Shown here: in pieces, positions 8,867 through 17,043 of the stretch | Layout: every line of letters starts with the position of its first letter | Numbering within the stretch: the stretch's first letter is position 1 | Origin: Bradyrhizobium diazoefficiens | GTDB lineage: Bacteria > Pseudomonadota > Alphaproteobacteria > Rhizobiales > Xanthobacteraceae | NCBI RefSeq assembly: GCF_016612535.1 | Contig: NZ_JAENXS010000003.1 | Coordinates: 533,456 to 597,455, forward strand | Length of the DNA: 64,000 nucleotides | Reading direction: 5' to 3' | Notes under the pieces: generated by a model | Seen by the model: the letters and a program-made list of their open reading frames with translations, nothing else | Databases searched by the model: none | Told to the model about the DNA's origin: nothing | Made by a program: the position numbers and the translations under genes

Positions 8867-11005
8867 TCACTTCATGACCGCAGCAACCTGCGGCATCGCA
8901 CCTCGGGCGGCGTTTGCTATGGTCTGTTTCGGGTTGCGCCCCATAGGAACGGGCTGTGGAGGCGTTGCAGGCGTTTGTTCGAGTTGGGCTGGCGTACTAG
9001 GCTGTCCGGCTTGGGCGGCTTGCTGGGCCTTTTGCTGGTCCTGCTGCAGTTCGTCCTCTGATTTGAACCAGGTGTCGAAGTCGTTGCCGGTCTTTTTGAC
9101 GAAGAGGCGCTTGAGCTTTTTCACCTGTAGCGAGTCGGCGCCGAACATGGTCTGGGCATCGGTGAGCTGCTTGGCGAACATCATATACGATATCGGGTCT
9201 GAATCGTTGGGAACCGGTGTGCTCGTAAAGCGGATGCGCAAGCGGGCGGTGGCGAGCATTTCCGGGTGGACATACTTAATGTCGATCTTTTTGCCGCCGT
9301 TTTCCTTCTCATAGTCCATCTGCTCTTGGAGAACGTCCATCGAGGACATGGTGGTGTCTTTAGTGAAGGCGATGCGCTTGGTCATGGGCTCGCCACTCGC
9401 GTTGTCGCTCTGAAGGTGAATGGTGCGGTAGAGCTCGGTGATGCCGTTTTGCTCGGCGTCGACACGGGTGTCGATCGCTTTGGTCCAGTTCCTCGAGATA
9501 TTGTAGAAGCGAAGCCAGTTGAGCTGGTTCTTGCCGGACATAATCCCAGTGAGCATTCCCATGAGCTTGAGGGATTGTGATTTCATGCCGTTGAGTGCGG
9601 CTGTTGCCGATTCATCGAATTGCTGTGGGTTTTCCATCCCCTGGGAGGTGCGCTCCACCGAGTTTTTGTCCAATTCTTTCTTGAACAGCTCGTACATTTG
9701 GAAGTCTGCCGGCGTCGCGCCTGTGTAGTTGGGCAGGACGGGGAAGATATCACCTTCGCGGATCTGAGAAATGATGGTACCGGAGTCGTAAATCTCGTCG
9801 CCGAACATCTGCCCGCTTTTGTTCCCGACTGTCGGACGTGCCTTCTGCTTGAACATCCAAATGAAGGTCTTGATGATCATGTTTTCGACATCAGCCATGA
9901 CACGCATCTTGGCCGGCTGCGGTTTCGAATATGCAAAATCATGCATCGGTTCGAAGTCGAACTTAGCGAACGGGATGGCTCCGCTCGGTGAGACCTCGGT
10001 GAGCGGAAAACCTGAAATGAGTGTCTTTGTTTCACCGTTTGGTAGGGTGATGTCCTTTTCCATGATCGGCAGCATGTCGATGCCGTTGATGGTGAGAGCA
10101 AACTCGTTCGCTACCGGGTCGTAGTAACGGATGATCTCGCAGTAGTTCATTGAGAGCGGCCTGAGGGTCCAGGCAGCGCTGAATGTGCCTTGCGTGATTT
10201 CTTGGCTGAACTGAACGGTTTTCGGGACGTATTTCCACATGTCGAAGTCGCCGAAAAGCTCCTTTGCCTTCTCATAAGGCTCGTACTCAGCGGTGAAGAA
10301 GTACGGCTGGCCTTGTGGTCCGTTCATAAAGTACTTCCGGATGTCACCGAAATAGCACTTACGTAAGTCCCAGAGCTTTGCCTGGCACTCCACACTGCCT
10401 TTAACACGCTTTTCAGTCCAAGTTGCTTTGGAGCTGCCTATCTTGAAGTCCTTGCCGCACTCTTTGATGACTTCCCAGCGCTCGAGGACACTGTCTTCGA
10501 CGAGCGCAGTGCCAAATGTGACCGTTGAGCGATAGATCAGTGTGTCTTTTTCCTCCATCTGCTCGATCTGGAATGATTTTGTCACCAAATCTTCGGCAAG
10601 CTCGGCCAAATCCTCGCTCGGCTGGTCGTTGTCTTCCTCGTAGGCTTCTGCCATCGGTACGAAGTCGTACTTTTTGGCAAATGCGACCATTGAGGTGTCC
10701 TTGTCGCGGACAGTTCCGGTGTTGATGGAGGTGTCTTGGGCATTTTTGCGGGGAGCGACGTACTGATTGTCCATGTTCAGCATCTGGTCGTACCATTTGA
10801 GGAACGACATATCGTCAAACTCGGGGTGCGGCGCGTCCCGGGTGTCGCGTGCGGAGATGAACCGTAAGCGGCGCATCTGCTGGTACTCGATCATCGCTTT
10901 GGAATATTCTGGCTTCGGCGTGTCTCCGCTCTGCTCGTTGATGTGGAGCGTCTGGCTACCAACGACTGGAGCTAAAACGATCGAAGTATCAGTGCGGTTG
11001 GGCAT
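8867..11005 (-). CDS. Phage portal protein
   Basis: This protein has 712 residues and lies directly downstream of the large terminase, where tailed phages keep the portal. It has a long helical and mixed body, a FAYSKPQPAKMRVMADVENM segment near the middle typical of large (P22-like) portals, and a Gln/Ala/Pro-rich C-terminal tail (about 645-700). The portal is the dodecameric ring through which terminase pumps DNA. The length fits the about 700-residue portal class. It starts at ATG 11005 with a pyrimidine-rich leader (CTACCCTCTCT) and no Shine-Dalgarno. Confidence 0.8.
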   Translation of the reverse strand: MPNRTDTSIVLAPVVGSQTLHINEQSGDTPKPEYSKAMIEYQQMRRLRFISARDTRDAPHPEFDDMSFLKWYDQMLNMDNQYVAPRKNAQDTSINTGTVRDKDTSMVAFAKKYDFVPMAEAYEEDNDQPSEDLAELAEDLVTKSFQIEQMEEKDTLIYRSTVTFGTALVEDSVLERWEVIKECGKDFKIGSSKATWTEKRVKGSVECQAKLWDLRKCYFGDIRKYFMNGPQGQPYFFTAEYEPYEKAKELFGDFDMWKYVPKTVQFSQEITQGTFSAAWTLRPLSMNYCEIIRYYDPVANEFALTINGIDMLPIMEKDITLPNGETKTLISGFPLTEVSPSGAIPFAKFDFEPMHDFAYSKPQPAKMRVMADVENMIIKTFIWMFKQKARPTVGNKSGQMFGDEIYDSGTIISQIREGDIFPVLPNYTGATPADFQMYELFKKELDKNSVERTSQGMENPQQFDESATAALNGMKSQSLKLMGMLTGIMSGKNQLNWLRFYNISRNWTKAIDTRVDAEQNGITELYRTIHLQSDNASGEPMTKRIAFTKDTTMSSMDVLQEQMDYEKENGGKKIDIKYVHPEMLATARLRIRFTSTPVPNDSDPISYMMFAKQLTDAQTMFGADSLQVKKLKRLFVKKTGNDFDTWFKSEDELQQDQQKAQQAAQAGQPSTPAQLEQTPATPPQPVPMGRNPKQTIANAARGAMPQVAAVMK

Positions 11006-11050
11006 AGAGAGGGTAGATTAATAGGCTCATGATAGCATGAGTTTATTTTG

Positions 11051-12646
11051 TCAACCGACCGGGCTGTGTGGATCGAATTGCTTGGGTTGAATGCTCCCCT
11101 GCGTTCCGCTCTGCGTCGTATCGCGGCGGTAGAACAACATCGATAATGCATCGGCCTTGTTCGGAGATTTGAAGCCAAGCTTGAGCATATCGACCTTGCT
11201 CATGATCTGAATCCGTCCTGTATTCGTGCGACGAAAACGGATGCTCATCAATTCTTCTTTGAGGCCCGGACTGTCCATGATCTCGCCACCAGCTCGGCAC
11301 CATTGCATGAGGCGGTAGTAGAGCATCGCGCGGATGTTCAGGAACTGCTCTTTATCCTCGTCGTCCTCACATGGCTCCCCTACGTTGATAGGAAACACGC
11401 GCCAGGGCCGCTGCTGCTTTGCGGTCATTAAAGCGATTTCTTGCCCGACGTTCGCACCGCTCCCGAGGTTGTCGATCACAAAGTCATAGGGATCGATCTG
11501 ATACTTATCGCAAACGGTGAGTGTGCGGACTGCCATCGACGCGGGTGTAGATATTTGCTCCGTGGCGACGATAGCCGCGCGCATGCGGTCTTTGATCGCC
11601 CACTCACTTGTGTCTTGACCCTCGCCAGAGGCGTCTAATGCACCTTTTACTTTCCCAACTGGCTTCCACTGTTGATCAAACGGGACAATGTGCAGGTCGC
11701 GCTCATTGAAGAGCTGAACGTAACCCTTGTCGTCGAGCGTCCCCTCGTCTGGGAAGCCACCAAGCACCTGGACGCGGTACTGAGGCGAATCCTTGCCGTA
11801 CGTCACCTCGACGGACCGCAGGAATTCCTGGTCGACAATCGGGGATTCCTCAGAGTTGAACGTGAGATTGACCCATAGGGCGCTCATGCCGCTTCGGTGC
11901 GAGTCATAGAAGTAACCCAAGGAACGGATGCCTTGGGAAATCATGATGAAAAGGTAATTGTTGTTCGTGAGGGAGCCAGAGGCTGCGTCGAAAATGGCGT
12001 TGCTTTCAATGCCCGAGGCCTCATCAGCAATGAGCATCTGATTTTGGTGGTGTGCTCCGCTCAATGTTTCCGGGGATTCCTTGGAGGCGGTGATGGCTCG
12101 AGCAAACCACGTCTCAGGCGACGCTTTCATGCGTATGTAAGTCGCCTGCCAATCGTAGAGCTGCCCGATCTCCGAAGGCATCTTCTGAATCCAGCGCGAC
12201 ATCTCAGGCCAAAGCACCGACATCAAGTTCTTTTCAGTCGGGCCAGTCGCGGTGATGAGGGATTCGTAGCAGAACAGAAACCAGAGAATAAGGATCGAGA
12301 TGCCGGAGCTCTTGCCGGTGCCGCGCCCAGAAACGATACTAATGCGTCGCGGGACTTCCCCTCTCAACGCTTTCTCAATGGTGAGGAAAAGAAGGTACTG
12401 CTGCCACGTGACCTCGTGGCCTTTGCGGAAGGGCTCAAACCAGAATGGGCGTACAGACTTGCAGAATTCATCCCACGCTTTGTCCTGAAGGAGCAGCCCG
12501 AGTTCGAATTGCGCTTGAAACTTCGGTCGGAGACGCTGCGGCGTGAGATGGAAAACAACGCGCACCCAGTAGAGCGGCGACGCCCGCATTTGCCGGTAAG
12601 TCCGCAGATCCTCATCCCGCGCTTGCATCCTCTTGTTGTTCGGCAC
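11051..12646 (-). CDS. terL: Terminase large subunit
   Basis: This 531-residue ATP-driven DNA packaging motor has Walker A SGRGTGKSS at about 106-114 and Walker B MLIADE at about 204-209 with its catalytic Glu. The C-terminal nuclease has an RNase-H-like acidic set: Asp near 338 (GALDASGEG), Asp near 392 (FVIDNLG) and Asp near 499 (NKADALSM). Both domains appear complete. The start is taken as GTG 12646, which overlaps the small-subunit gene by 35 bases; ATG 12628 is an alternative. It is followed by the portal gene, the classic packaging order. Confidence 0.93.
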   Translation of the reverse strand: MPNNKRMQARDEDLRTYRQMRASPLYWVRVVFHLTPQRLRPKFQAQFELGLLLQDKAWDEFCKSVRPFWFEPFRKGHEVTWQQYLLFLTIEKALRGEVPRRISIVSGRGTGKSSGISILILWFLFCYESLITATGPTEKNLMSVLWPEMSRWIQKMPSEIGQLYDWQATYIRMKASPETWFARAITASKESPETLSGAHHQNQMLIADEASGIESNAIFDAASGSLTNNNYLFIMISQGIRSLGYFYDSHRSGMSALWVNLTFNSEESPIVDQEFLRSVEVTYGKDSPQYRVQVLGGFPDEGTLDDKGYVQLFNERDLHIVPFDQQWKPVGKVKGALDASGEGQDTSEWAIKDRMRAAIVATEQISTPASMAVRTLTVCDKYQIDPYDFVIDNLGSGANVGQEIALMTAKQQRPWRVFPINVGEPCEDDEDKEQFLNIRAMLYYRLMQWCRAGGEIMDSPGLKEELMSIRFRRTNTGRIQIMSKVDMLKLGFKSPNKADALSMLFYRRDTTQSGTQGSIQPKQFDPHSPVG

Positions 12647-13139
12647 GGCGTGCCAATAAAGCTAAGGGAATGAGCGGCGCGTCTGGATCGCCTTTGAGGG
12701 TCGTGCTGTCGCCGAATTTCTTGGGAAGGACTTTTGAGAGATACCACTTGCGAGTATCTACCCTGAGACGCGAGCGCTGAACATATTCAGGATTGGGTCG
12801 CGTGATGGTCAAAGTCGCAACATCGCCGTCCTCATCATCTATGCTGCCGGATCGCGCCACGGTCACTTGTTTGTAATCTTGCGACGAATCATCTGCGATC
12901 TCCAGCAACTCCTCAAACATAAGTTCGGCTTGGATATTTCTGGCTTTCTCGTACTGCTCCCAAAACGGTTTGCGTCTTTCGTCAAGTAACCAACGAAAGA
13001 TAGTCGATGCTGATGGCATCTTCTCGTCTTTGACTATCGTTCTGACACTTTCACCTTCTGCAATACGCTTACAGATCCTGTCGCCGAGGGCTTTCGTGTA
13101 GACAGAGGGTCTGCCTCCGGTCCTCTTCGCATTCGCCAT
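12612..13139 (-). CDS. terS: Terminase small subunit-like DNA-binding protein
   Basis: This 175-residue protein has an N-terminal helix-turn-helix region (about 8-60: KRTGGRPSVYTKALGDRICK, then a second HTH-like segment ending FRWLLDERR). A helical oligomerisation segment (about 60-85) and a C-terminal part that should contact the large subunit follow. It has the form of bacteriophage small terminase proteins that recognise pac or cos DNA. It lies directly upstream of terL and overlaps it. The ATG at 13139 has no Shine-Dalgarno, and a TATAAT hexamer ends only nine bases upstream, so the message may be nearly leaderless. Confidence 0.8.
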   Translation of the reverse strand: MANAKRTGGRPSVYTKALGDRICKRIAEGESVRTIVKDEKMPSASTIFRWLLDERRKPFWEQYEKARNIQAELMFEELLEIADDSSQDYKQVTVARSGSIDDEDGDVATLTITRPNPEYVQRSRLRVDTRKWYLSKVLPKKFGDSTTLKGDPDAPLIPLALLARRAEQQEDASAG

Positions 13140-13147
13140 ATATCCCG

Positions 13148-13153
13148 ATTATA
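13148..13153 (-). promoter_or_regulatory. Possible -10 box of the packaging/head operon
   Basis: The minus strand carries a perfect TATAAT hexamer whose start site would fall about 7 bases further on, almost at the small-terminase ATG. No good -35 box is visible at the usual spacing, so an activator-dependent late promoter, or chance, are both possible. Confidence 0.35.
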
Positions 13154-13284
13154 CACCCAACTTGTGATCCCTGAGGCGATACCCCCGCCGTTGGGGAAAG
13201 TAGTTAAAAGAACGTGGCAACCCCTGATTGACACCGTAAGAAAATGCCGCGATTTTTCATCATTTCAATTGGTAGGGGGAAGCT

Positions 13285-13713
13285 ATGGACCCGTCATCCT
13301 TAAACAGTGTTATCGCTACAATCCTGCAGACGAAGCCAGAATACATCCTCATGGCTCTAACGATTGTAATGATGCCAGTGCTCGCGATGGCGACGATAGT
13401 GCTCAAGAGGCAGCCATATGACGAAGAAGATAGGCACAAACTTATTTCGGAGCTGTTGAACAACCCCGCTGTGCAGGATCGAATGAGAGATCCGAATACA
13501 AATCTAACTGAGTTGGTGGAGCAAATGGTGAGGCTTGGTGCGCCGTCACCGACACCGAGTCCGGTCGGAAGGCCATCGGGTGTAGGGTTTTGGACCAAGG
13601 TAAGTCACGACATCACCTGGGATGTGTCGGGGATAATTGGGCTCATCGTGACTGTGGTGCTGATGTTTATGGTGGTGTCGAGATCGTTCGGGGACATGCC
13701 ACGGGAATTATAG
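13285..13713 (+). CDS. Candidate holin-like membrane protein
   Basis: This is the only recognisable plus-strand gene of the prophage. The 142-residue product has a hydrophobic helix at about 20-40 (LMALTIVMMPVLAMATIVL), a soluble charged linker, and a second helix at about 112-132 (SGIIGLIVTVVLMFMVV). A GGGGGAA Shine-Dalgarno precedes the ATG. The reading frame ends with DMPREL. The -1 frame directly downstream encodes a third hydrophobic segment, ATGIIAGWTTILGFYFGKAT, up to a stop at 13,763, which is how three-helix holins normally end. The protein may therefore be frameshifted, by mutation, sequence error or programmed slippage. Phage holins permeabilise the inner membrane; the assignment rests on topology and context. 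Confidence 0.6.
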   Translation: MDPSSLNSVIATILQTKPEYILMALTIVMMPVLAMATIVLKRQPYDEEDRHKLISELLNNPAVQDRMRDPNTNLTELVEQMVRLGAPSPTPSPVGRPSGVGFWTKVSHDITWDVSGIIGLIVTVVLMFMVVSRSFGDMPREL

Positions 13714-13872
13714 CCGGGTGGACCACGATCCTCGGCTTCTACTTCGGCAAAGCAACGAAGTAGAAAAGGAGCCGGTGGGACCTGCAAGGGCTGTCGCCTT
13801 GAGAGGAGAGAGGAGGAGACATCCTGGGCTATTGGCTATTCACCCAAAATCCCACCGGCACGCCATAGATAG

Positions 13873-13905
13873 CAAAAAGGAAGCCCTGCACGAATACAGG
13901 GCTTC
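13873..13905 (-). terminator. Terminator of the DUF932 gene
   Basis: On the minus strand a perfect 9-bp stem (GAAGCCCTG / CAGGGCTTC) with an 8-base loop is followed by CTTTTTGC. It lies 9 bases after the stop of the gene at 13914-14630. Further left, a 10-base inverted repeat (GCCGGTGGGA near 13,773 and TCCCACCGGC near 13,849) brackets the otherwise empty 13,764-13,872 gap. Confidence 0.75.
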
Positions 13906-13913
13906 TACGGTAG

Positions 13914-14630
13914 TCAGTGAACCCGATGACAAACACCATCGATAACCTGGTGAAGGTCTCTGGTGAGATCCGGGCGCTCTGCCACTTTGCCGGAGAGGGC
14001 GAAGGTTGCCGCATTCAGGAGTCTCCATGCTGTTTTAGCCCCGTAGTCGTGACTTGGCGTCTCCCATTCACGAACAACGTCACCGATCCGTTGTACTCCG
14101 ATAATGTCGCGACGATACATATCGAGAATTGCATGGTCCGCCGCCATGTCGGTCAATGGGGTCTGTTGGTAGGTTAGAAGTTTCTGATTTTGGGCAATTC
14201 GCTCGGCCTGGAGAGGGGCGATAATATCGCCAAGAAGTGCGGGGAGCTCTCTTTTTGCCCTTGCTGTGTGTTTCCTCTTGATGACATGCGTGCCCATGAA
14301 AGATAGATTCGAGCAGACGAAGACTTTCGAGCCGAACGCAACGCCGATTGGGAAACTGCGATCGTTCGAATTTCGCAAGCCTAAGGTGTCCGCGTAATCT
14401 CCATATGAGCTTCGAAGGGTCATGAGTCCGAAGTACCGCATCCCCTCGTGATCGATTGCATGGTGTTCCTCGATGATTTCATGGCCGTGATAGTTCAACG
14501 TGAATCGAACCATTTCCACCAGCTCATGGTGAGGAAGCGGAAGATGAGTATCAGTGGCGGCTGGTACAGGCACGGCGCGGAGCTGATCGTAGGTGACAAG
14601 CTCACCGCCCGAGTGGAGATTGAGCGTCAT
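13914..14630 (-). CDS. DUF932-family phage/plasmid protein
   Basis: This 238-residue protein resembles the DUF932 (phage/plasmid-like TIGR03299) family. It has a central GVAFGSKVFVCSNLSFMGTH segment (about 97-116), a helical middle and a W-rich C-terminal part. The family is common on phages and plasmids; its biochemical role is unknown. A strong AAAGGAGG Shine-Dalgarno lies 7 bases before the ATG, unlike the structural genes. A Rho-independent terminator follows. Confidence 0.7.
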   Translation of the reverse strand: MTLNLHSGGELVTYDQLRAVPVPAATDTHLPLPHHELVEMVRFTLNYHGHEIIEEHHAIDHEGMRYFGLMTLRSSYGDYADTLGLRNSNDRSFPIGVAFGSKVFVCSNLSFMGTHVIKRKHTARAKRELPALLGDIIAPLQAERIAQNQKLLTYQQTPLTDMAADHAILDMYRRDIIGVQRIGDVVREWETPSHDYGAKTAWRLLNAATFALSGKVAERPDLTRDLHQVIDGVCHRVH

Positions 14631-14665
14631 TTCGTCCTCCTTTGTGTGAAAGAGCGCTCAACCAA

Positions 14666-15178
14666 TCATACCATCTCTGCCAGTTCTCCCTTCAAAGCAT
14701 CTTGAACAGTCCTGATACTGAACCCGTAGGCAAGAGCGATATCTTTTCTAGTAGCGCCTCTTGCGAAGAGCCCCCTCATCGCACTCAACAGTTCCGGGGT
14801 GAGTGCTCCTTTTCCACTTCTTCGTGGTGGTGGTTTAATGAGACCCATTTCCCACGCTAGTTTCGAGTTTTCGGCTTGCGTTACCCATTCGAGATTTGCT
14901 GACCCGTTGTTGGTTTTTACGCCATCAATGTGATTCACATGCAAAGTAAGATCGGTTCGCGGGACGAATGTCTCTGCGACGAGCCGATGAATCTTACGAC
15001 TGCGAAACTTGCCGTCCTTGTAAAGAAATGCAATCAGGTAGCCCTTGTGATCAGGGCGGGATTGCAGAAAATGTGGTGTATGCGGACGCTTTCGAGACGG
15101 TTTATATGACCGCAACCGTCCTTGATCGCTTATCTGATAAAGACCTTCATACCCTTCGATCCACCTCCATTCTTCCAT
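14666..15178 (-). CDS. HNH homing-type endonuclease (NUMOD4 + HNH) with C-terminal HTH
   Basis: This 170-residue protein has an N-terminal NUMOD4-like motif (EEWRWIEGYEGLYQISDQG, about 2-20). A His-Asn-His-type nuclease core around 70-105 includes RKIHRLVAETFVP and LHVNHIDGVKTNN-SANLEWV. The C-terminal helix-turn-helix (about 127-166, RKDIALAYGFSIRTVQDAL) resembles intron-encoded nuclease repeats. Free-standing genes of this type are selfish homing elements in many phages, and some help packaging; here it lies away from terL. No Shine-Dalgarno is visible. Confidence 0.85.
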   Translation of the reverse strand: MEEWRWIEGYEGLYQISDQGRLRSYKPSRKRPHTPHFLQSRPDHKGYLIAFLYKDGKFRSRKIHRLVAETFVPRTDLTLHVNHIDGVKTNNGSANLEWVTQAENSKLAWEMGLIKPPPRRSGKGALTPELLSAMRGLFARGATRKDIALAYGFSIRTVQDALKGELAEMV

Positions 15179-15252
15179 ACGGATTACGCTCTTACTGCGG
15201 CACCGATAGCCATCAATGCCGCAACAAGAACGGGCTATCTGCTATGTCCTAA

Positions 15253-15435
15253 TCATACCATGATTAGCACCATGAAGACCGCAAGGAAGACCATACCAAT
15301 AATCGCGTAGACCTGTGCGGTCTGTAGAAGCTCAAGTGAGTCTGGTGGCGAGTTCTGTTCTACGAACTGGGCGATGACTCCGGCTGATGGCCCGAAGATG
15401 GCGACGCCAGCAAGGCAGATCCAGCACATTCGCAT
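15253..15435 (-). CDS. Small two-helix membrane protein
   Basis: The 60-residue product has two hydrophobic segments (about 3-22 and 42-60) with an acidic, polar loop between them, and ends in FLAVFMVLIMV. No family is recognised. Small proteins like this in phages may be spanins, superinfection-exclusion proteins or holin partners; nothing here selects among these. The gene lies between the HNH and VRR-NUC genes. Confidence 0.5.
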   Translation of the reverse strand: MRMCWICLAGVAIFGPSAGVIAQFVEQNSPPDSLELLQTAQVYAIIGMVFLAVFMVLIMV

Positions 15436-15446
15436 GCTCCACGAGA

Positions 15447-15767
15447 CTATAAGCCTACCTGAATCAGATCGTCTATCGAGCGTGCAACGACATATCGGCC
15501 GCCATGCGTCTCGATTTCTCTGCCAAGCTCTTTTTGATCGTCAGATAGTTTGCCCTTTTCCGCCTTGACTTCAATCCCGATGAACTGGCCGTTCCGGATT
15601 AGGCAGATATCGGGCCATCCGCGCCTGGTGTATTTCGGGAGCGAGCGATGGATGCCGCGTGCCTTGTCGAAAACCGGCGTGTTATTGGTGCGCGAAAACA
15701 AATAGCCCTTGAGTGCAAGGTAGTCGCAGATTGCTGCTTGGATTTCGCTCTCTCTACTCCTTTGCAT
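15447..15767 (-). CDS. VRR-NUC domain nuclease
   Basis: This 106-residue single-domain protein of the PD-(D/E)XK superfamily has the core GWPDICLIRNGQFIGIEVKA (about 50-69). It supplies the Asp and the ExK pair, preceded by an N-terminal SRESEIQAAICDYL helix with the conserved Glu. Stand-alone VRR-NUC proteins in phages are Holliday-junction or structure-specific nucleases involved in recombination or genome resolution. All expected catalytic residues appear present. It is preceded by a good terminator for upstream transcription at 15,887-15,929. Confidence 0.88.
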   Translation of the reverse strand: MQRSRESEIQAAICDYLALKGYLFSRTNNTPVFDKARGIHRSLPKYTRRGWPDICLIRNGQFIGIEVKAEKGKLSDDQKELGREIETHGGRYVVARSIDDLIQVGL

Positions 15768-15886
15768 TCCGCCCGACGCAATAGTGAGGGTCGCGTGCGA
15801 ATGACCTTTGTGCGTCTGGCGGAGAAATAGACCACCGATCTTACGATCGGGCGGAATGTAAGGGAACTCGGATCAGTATAGCACGC

Positions 15887-15929
15887 AAAAAAAGACCCGC
15901 TGGAAAGGCTCTCGCCACATCAGCGGGTC
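15887..15929 (-). terminator. Strong Rho-independent terminator
   Basis: On the minus strand a 9-bp perfect stem (GACCCGCTG / CAGCGGGTC) with an 18-base loop is followed by seven T. It lies 25 bases after the stop of the 59-residue membrane-protein gene and upstream of the VRR-NUC gene. Confidence 0.85.
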
Positions 15930-15954
15930 AGTTTAGCCAGTGCGCTGCTGGCTC

Positions 15955-16134
15955 TTAGATCTCGAGCACCACCGGATAATCCGAGTAGGTGTACTCGGTG
16001 CCGTACTGGTAGGTGTTCGCCCGTAGCTTCCCGACCAGGAAGCCCATGGTGAACGCGATGCCGATGAAGATGAGAACCATGCCGGTCGAGAAGTAGTACC
16101 GCAGTCCGCTCTTGTAGGTGGTCAGATTGGTCAT
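15955..16134 (-). CDS. Small single-pass membrane protein
   Basis: This reading frame encodes 59 residues beginning MTNLTTYKSG. It has one transmembrane helix at about 19-35 (MVLIFIGIAFTMGFLVG) and a short acidic, Tyr-rich tail (TYQYGTEYTYSDYP). It is supported by a strong GGAGGAG Shine-Dalgarno 5-6 bases before the ATG and by a terminator right after the stop. The function is unknown. Confidence 0.65.
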   Translation of the reverse strand: MTNLTTYKSGLRYYFSTGMVLIFIGIAFTMGFLVGKLRANTYQYGTEYTYSDYPVVLEI

Positions 16135-16228
16135 GTGGCTCCTCCGTTTCCGAGTGATGTCTAACTACCATCATGACATTCCAGAGTGGAGTCTGCTGGC
16201 CGAGAGAGTGGAGAAACATGACGAACCA

Positions 16229-16257
16229 AGAAGAAGCCTCACAGAAATGTGTGAGGC
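16229..16257 (-). terminator. Terminator-like hairpin in the 16,135-16,428 gap
   Basis: An 8-bp perfect stem (GCCTCACA / TGTGAGGC) is followed on the minus strand by TTCTTCTTGG. It probably ends the transcript of the Cys-rich secreted protein gene. I see no convincing gene in the rest of this roughly 290-base gap. Confidence 0.55.
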
Positions 16258-16428
16258 GTTCGCGTTGGGACTTGCATGTCCGGTGGCCCGAGAGCACGGC
16301 GCGTCCGATGCAACGGGTCGTATCCGTGCTGCACCTCATGAGTGGGCAGCGATGAGTTTGTTTAAGCGCGACGAGAGAGCAAGTTGATCGATTTAGTGGG
16401 CGCTTCTGCCGTGCTCAATTCTAACACG

Positions 16429-16737
16429 TCACCGCACGTTCCTGCATCGCGGCATCGGACCTCGGGGGGTCATGATCACGTCGTCTTGCGAACATGGAAT
16501 AACCCCGCCCTGTTGGGTTGCAGGGATGCAGCTCTGGCTCTCGCGATTAAAAGCGTAACCGGGATTGCAGACGGGAATGTATTCTTGTCCCCCGCCGTCC
16601 ATCTGACGTGAGAAGCCGCCTCGAGGTGGGCATTTGGTGACAGACCAACCGTTTTGATCGAAGGTCTGAACGCAGCCCTGCTGCGCCTGAGCTACCGTAC
16701 TGAATAAAGTAATGAAGACCGCTAAAATGAGTTTCAT
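16429..16737 (-). CDS. Small secreted Cys-containing protein
   Basis: The 102-residue product has a clear Sec signal peptide (MKLILAVFITLFSTVAQAQ, cut near residue 18-19). The mature part is Gln/Gly/Pro-rich with six Cys, which suggests disulfides in the periplasm. No family is recognised. A lysogenic-conversion or cell-envelope role is possible. A palindrome (CAGCCCCTA...TAGGGGCTG-like, 16,742-16,765) sits in the leader, and no Shine-Dalgarno is clear. Confidence 0.6.
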   Translation of the reverse strand: MKLILAVFITLFSTVAQAQQGCVQTFDQNGWSVTKCPPRGGFSRQMDGGGQEYIPVCNPGYAFNRESQSCIPATQQGGVIPCSQDDVIMTPRGPMPRCRNVR

Positions 16738-16772
16738 AGAACAGCCCCTACGTGTGAGGGGCTGAGTCTAGC

Positions 16773-16976
16773 TCAAGCGACGCGCTTTTGTCTATTGATC
16801 CACCGCATGTACGCGGCGGGATCGACGTCGGTGCACTCGAAGATCGAGAGGCAGTAGGCGGAGCAGAACCGCAGGGTCTGGCTGTGGTGCCGGCGCCGGT
16901 AGCTGATCAACCCGAATGCGGTAGTGCGGCAGCTATTGCAAGAATAGCGAACGGGGAAATGTCGGAAAAAACGCAT
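16773..16976 (-). CDS. Small zinc-binding-like protein
   Basis: This 67-residue, very basic protein has two Cys pairs, CNSC at about 13-16 and CSAYC at about 38-42, able to form one zinc knuckle. The Arg/His-rich segment between them (SYRRRHHSQ) suggests nucleic-acid contact. A strong AAAGGAGG Shine-Dalgarno precedes the ATG. It may be a phage transcription or host-takeover factor; the family is not recognised. Confidence 0.6.
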   Translation of the reverse strand: MRFFRHFPVRYSCNSCRTTAFGLISYRRRHHSQTLRFCSAYCLSIFECTDVDPAAYMRWINRQKRVA

Positions 16977-17005
16977 GGGAGCCTCCTTTCACTCCCTAAA
17001 TTGTA

Positions 17006-17038
17006 CCAAGAGGAAGCCCGACCATTTCGGATCGGGCT
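17006..17038 (-). terminator. Terminator-like hairpin after the primase-like gene
   Basis: On the minus strand AGCCCGA / TCGGGCT forms a 7-bp stem with a 10-base loop, followed by TCCTCTTGG. It starts 6 bases after the stop of the 17044-17727 gene. Confidence 0.55.
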
Positions 17039-17043
17039 GTGCA

